This document shows, piece by piece, positions 4,828 through 6,216 of a stretch of 6,216 nt of DNA. A model generated the notes under the pieces. That model was not told the origin of the DNA, ran no database searches, and saw nothing but the letters and a program-made list of their open reading frames with translations. Every line of letters begins with the position of its first letter. Positions within the stretch are counted from its first letter, which is position 1. Made by a program: the position numbers and the translations under genes. Source of the stretch: Chitinivibrionales bacterium (GTDB lineage Bacteria > Fibrobacterota > Chitinivibrionia > Chitinivibrionales > FEN-1185); assembly GCA_028718065.1 (NCBI GenBank), contig JAQUMP010000236.1, positions 1 through 6,216 on the forward strand, read 5' to 3'.

Positions 4828-6216
4828 TTACTTGGCCAAACGATTTTTCAAGGCCGCAAGCTCATCCCAGAGCTCTTTGGGCAATCTCGATTCAAATGTT
4901 TTAAAATGTTCTTCGATTGTTTCGGTTTCCCCCAACCAATCTTTTGGATTAACCTCAAGCAACGTTTCCATATCTTCGTTGGTGACCGCAAGCCCGGAAA
5001 TATCGATGGCGTCGCTGGTAGGAAGAACGCCGATGGGAGTTTCCACGGCCTTACCCTTTCCATCAATGCGTTCGAAAATCCATTTAAGCACGCGGCTGTT
5101 GTCGCCGTAGCCGGGCCAGAGCCATTTGCCGGAGTCGTCTTTGCGGAACCAGTTAACATTAAAAATTTTGGGAAGCTTGTCCGCCGGCACTTTTTTGCCG
5201 ATGGAAAGCCAGTGCGCAAAATAGTCGCCCATGTGATAACCGCAAAACGGCAGCATGGCGAACGGATCGCGCCGCACTGTGCCGGCTTTAAGATCGAGCG
5301 CCGCTGCGGTTACTTCGGACCCTACAATAGATCCCAGGAAAACGCCGTGTTGCCAGTTAAAGGCCTGGAAAACCAGCGGGACCGTGCTGGGCCTGCGGCC
5401 GCCGAACAAAAAGGCGCTTATGGGAACGCCTTTGGGATCTTCCCACTCCGGCGCGATGGCCGGACACTGCCGCGCCGGCGCGGTAAAGCGGGCGTTCGGA
5501 TGCGCCGCGGGCGATTTGCGGTCCCACACCGCGCCGTTCCAGTCGATAATTTTTCCCTCGGGCGCCTGATAGCCGATTCCCTCCCAGTAAACATTTTTAT
5601 CTTCGGTCAAGGCCACGTTGGTATAGATCGTATTGCGGTTGATGGTTTTCATGGCGTTGGGATTGGATTGCAGCGACGTGCCGGGGGCCACGCCGAAAAA
5701 TCCGGCTTCGGGATTTATAGCGTATAATCTTCCATCGGCGCCGAACTTCATCCAGGCAATATCGTCGCCGATGGTTTCAACCTTCCAACCCGGAATGGTG
5801 GGAATAAGCATGGCCAAATTGGTTTTCCCGCAGGCGCTGGGAAAGGCCGCGGCGATATATTTTTTTTCGCCGGCCGGATTGGTTATGCCTAGAATCAGCA
5901 TGTGCTCGGCCAGCCAACCTTCGTCGCGCGCCATGGTCGAGGCGATGCGCAGGGCCAGGCACTTTTTTCCCAAAAGCGCATTGCCGCCGTAGCCGGAGCC
6001 ATAGGACCAGATCGTGCGTTCTTCCGGAAAATGGGATATGTATTTTTTGTCAAGCGGGGCGCAGGGCCACTTGCCGCCGTCGGATTCCCCTTTGGCCAGG
6101 GGCTTGCCCACGGAATGCAAACAGGGTACAAACTGCCCTTTGTCGCCGAGCACGGCCAGCACTTTTTCGCCCACGCGTGTCATAATGTGCATATTGACGA
6201 CAACGTAAGGGCTGTC
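4828..6216 (-). CDS. pckG: Phosphoenolpyruvate carboxykinase (GTP), N-terminus cut by window edge
   Basis: The enzyme interconverts oxaloacetate + GTP and PEP + GDP + CO2 in the cytosol, at the start of gluconeogenesis or, in reverse, as an anaplerotic step. The frame runs in from the right edge (DSPYVVVN precedes the first internal Met at 6192), so 462 residues are present and roughly the first 150 of about 600 are missing. Motifs, numbered in the partial protein: the SYGSGYGGNALLGKK metal/substrate region with Lys85, WLAEH with His105, the kinase P-loop FPSACGKTN (125-133) with the family's hyper-reactive Cys129, GDDIAWM with the metal-ligand Asp, NARF, FGGRRPSTVPLV, FNWQHGVFLGS, and the guanine-pocket segment NVNWFRKDDSGKWLWPGYGDN. 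The FGGRRP and P-loop patterns are those of the GTP family, not the ATP family. The aromatic pair Trp365 and Tyr370 replaces the Phe pair of the vertebrate enzyme. It lies upstream of, and in the same direction as, the acc genes. Confidence 0.96.
   Translation of the reverse strand, partial: DSPYVVVNMHIMTRVGEKVLAVLGDKGQFVPCLHSVGKPLAKGESDGGKWPCAPLDKKYISHFPEERTIWSYGSGYGGNALLGKKCLALRIASTMARDEGWLAEHMLILGITNPAGEKKYIAAAFPSACGKTNLAMLIPTIPGWKVETIGDDIAWMKFGADGRLYAINPEAGFFGVAPGTSLQSNPNAMKTINRNTIYTNVALTEDKNVYWEGIGYQAPEGKIIDWNGAVWDRKSPAAHPNARFTAPARQCPAIAPEWEDPKGVPISAFLFGGRRPSTVPLVFQAFNWQHGVFLGSIVGSEVTAAALDLKAGTVRRDPFAMLPFCGYHMGDYFAHWLSIGKKVPADKLPKIFNVNWFRKDDSGKWLWPGYGDNSRVLKWIFERIDGKGKAVETPIGVLPTSDAIDISGLAVTNEDMETLLEVNPKDWLGETETIEEHFKTFESRLPKELWDELAALKNRLAK

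Noticed and set aside
4774..5727. A 317-codon open frame on the + strand opposite pckG
   Set aside because: It is fully antisense to the highly conserved PEPCK sequence, its composition is that of a mirror frame, and it shows no recognisable domain. It is a shadow of codon bias.
4828..6192. pckG starting at the Met codon at 6192
   Set aside because: The eight codons upstream to the window edge (DSPYVVVN) match the family, where the SPYVV segment precedes the MxIMTR motif. The true start is beyond the window.

Overview
This bacterial window holds five protein-coding genes packed almost without gaps. One lies on the + strand and is cut by the left edge. Four lie on the - strand, and the most upstream of these is cut by the right edge. 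No RNA genes, CRISPR arrays, insertion sequences or phage features were seen. The lineage cannot be fixed from the sequence. The split AccA/AccD acetyl-CoA carboxylase and the beta sliding clamp show it is a bacterium. The clamp's style, with a GGEARE-type segment, vaguely recalls Fibrobacterota/Chlorobiota-like proteins, but this is only an impression.

Layout from left to right: (1) positions 1-867, + strand, the C-terminal three quarters of DnaN, the DNA polymerase III beta clamp. (2) Positions 879-2858, - strand, a 659-residue biotin-dependent carboxyltransferase of the OadA/PycB/transcarboxylase-5S type. Its C-terminus looks like an entire AccB protein, not the usual short OadA-type biotin domain. 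(3) Positions 2895-3875, - strand, accA. (4) Positions 3888-4718, - strand, accD. (5) Positions 4828-6216, - strand, GTP-dependent phosphoenolpyruvate carboxykinase, lacking its N-terminus. In transcription order the - strand reads pckG, accD, accA, carboxyltransferase-AccB fusion. dnaN converges on this cluster, with only 11 bases between the two stop codons.

The last three genes look like one operon: gaps are 12 and 36 bases, and each gene has a Shine-Dalgarno-like AAAGG(A). AccA and AccD form the carboxyltransferase half of acetyl-CoA carboxylase (carboxybiotin + acetyl-CoA to malonyl-CoA). The fusion protein carries a 2-oxoacid carboxyltransferase (pyruvate/oxaloacetate) together with the only biotin carrier in the window, and that carrier is AccB-like. 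The most interesting reading is that one biotin carrier serves two carboxyltransferases, linking the pyruvate/oxaloacetate pair to malonyl-CoA synthesis. PEP carboxykinase, which acts on the same oxaloacetate pool, lies immediately upstream. No biotin carboxylase (accC) is visible here, so whether the system uses ATP and bicarbonate or works as a transcarboxylase cannot be decided from this window.
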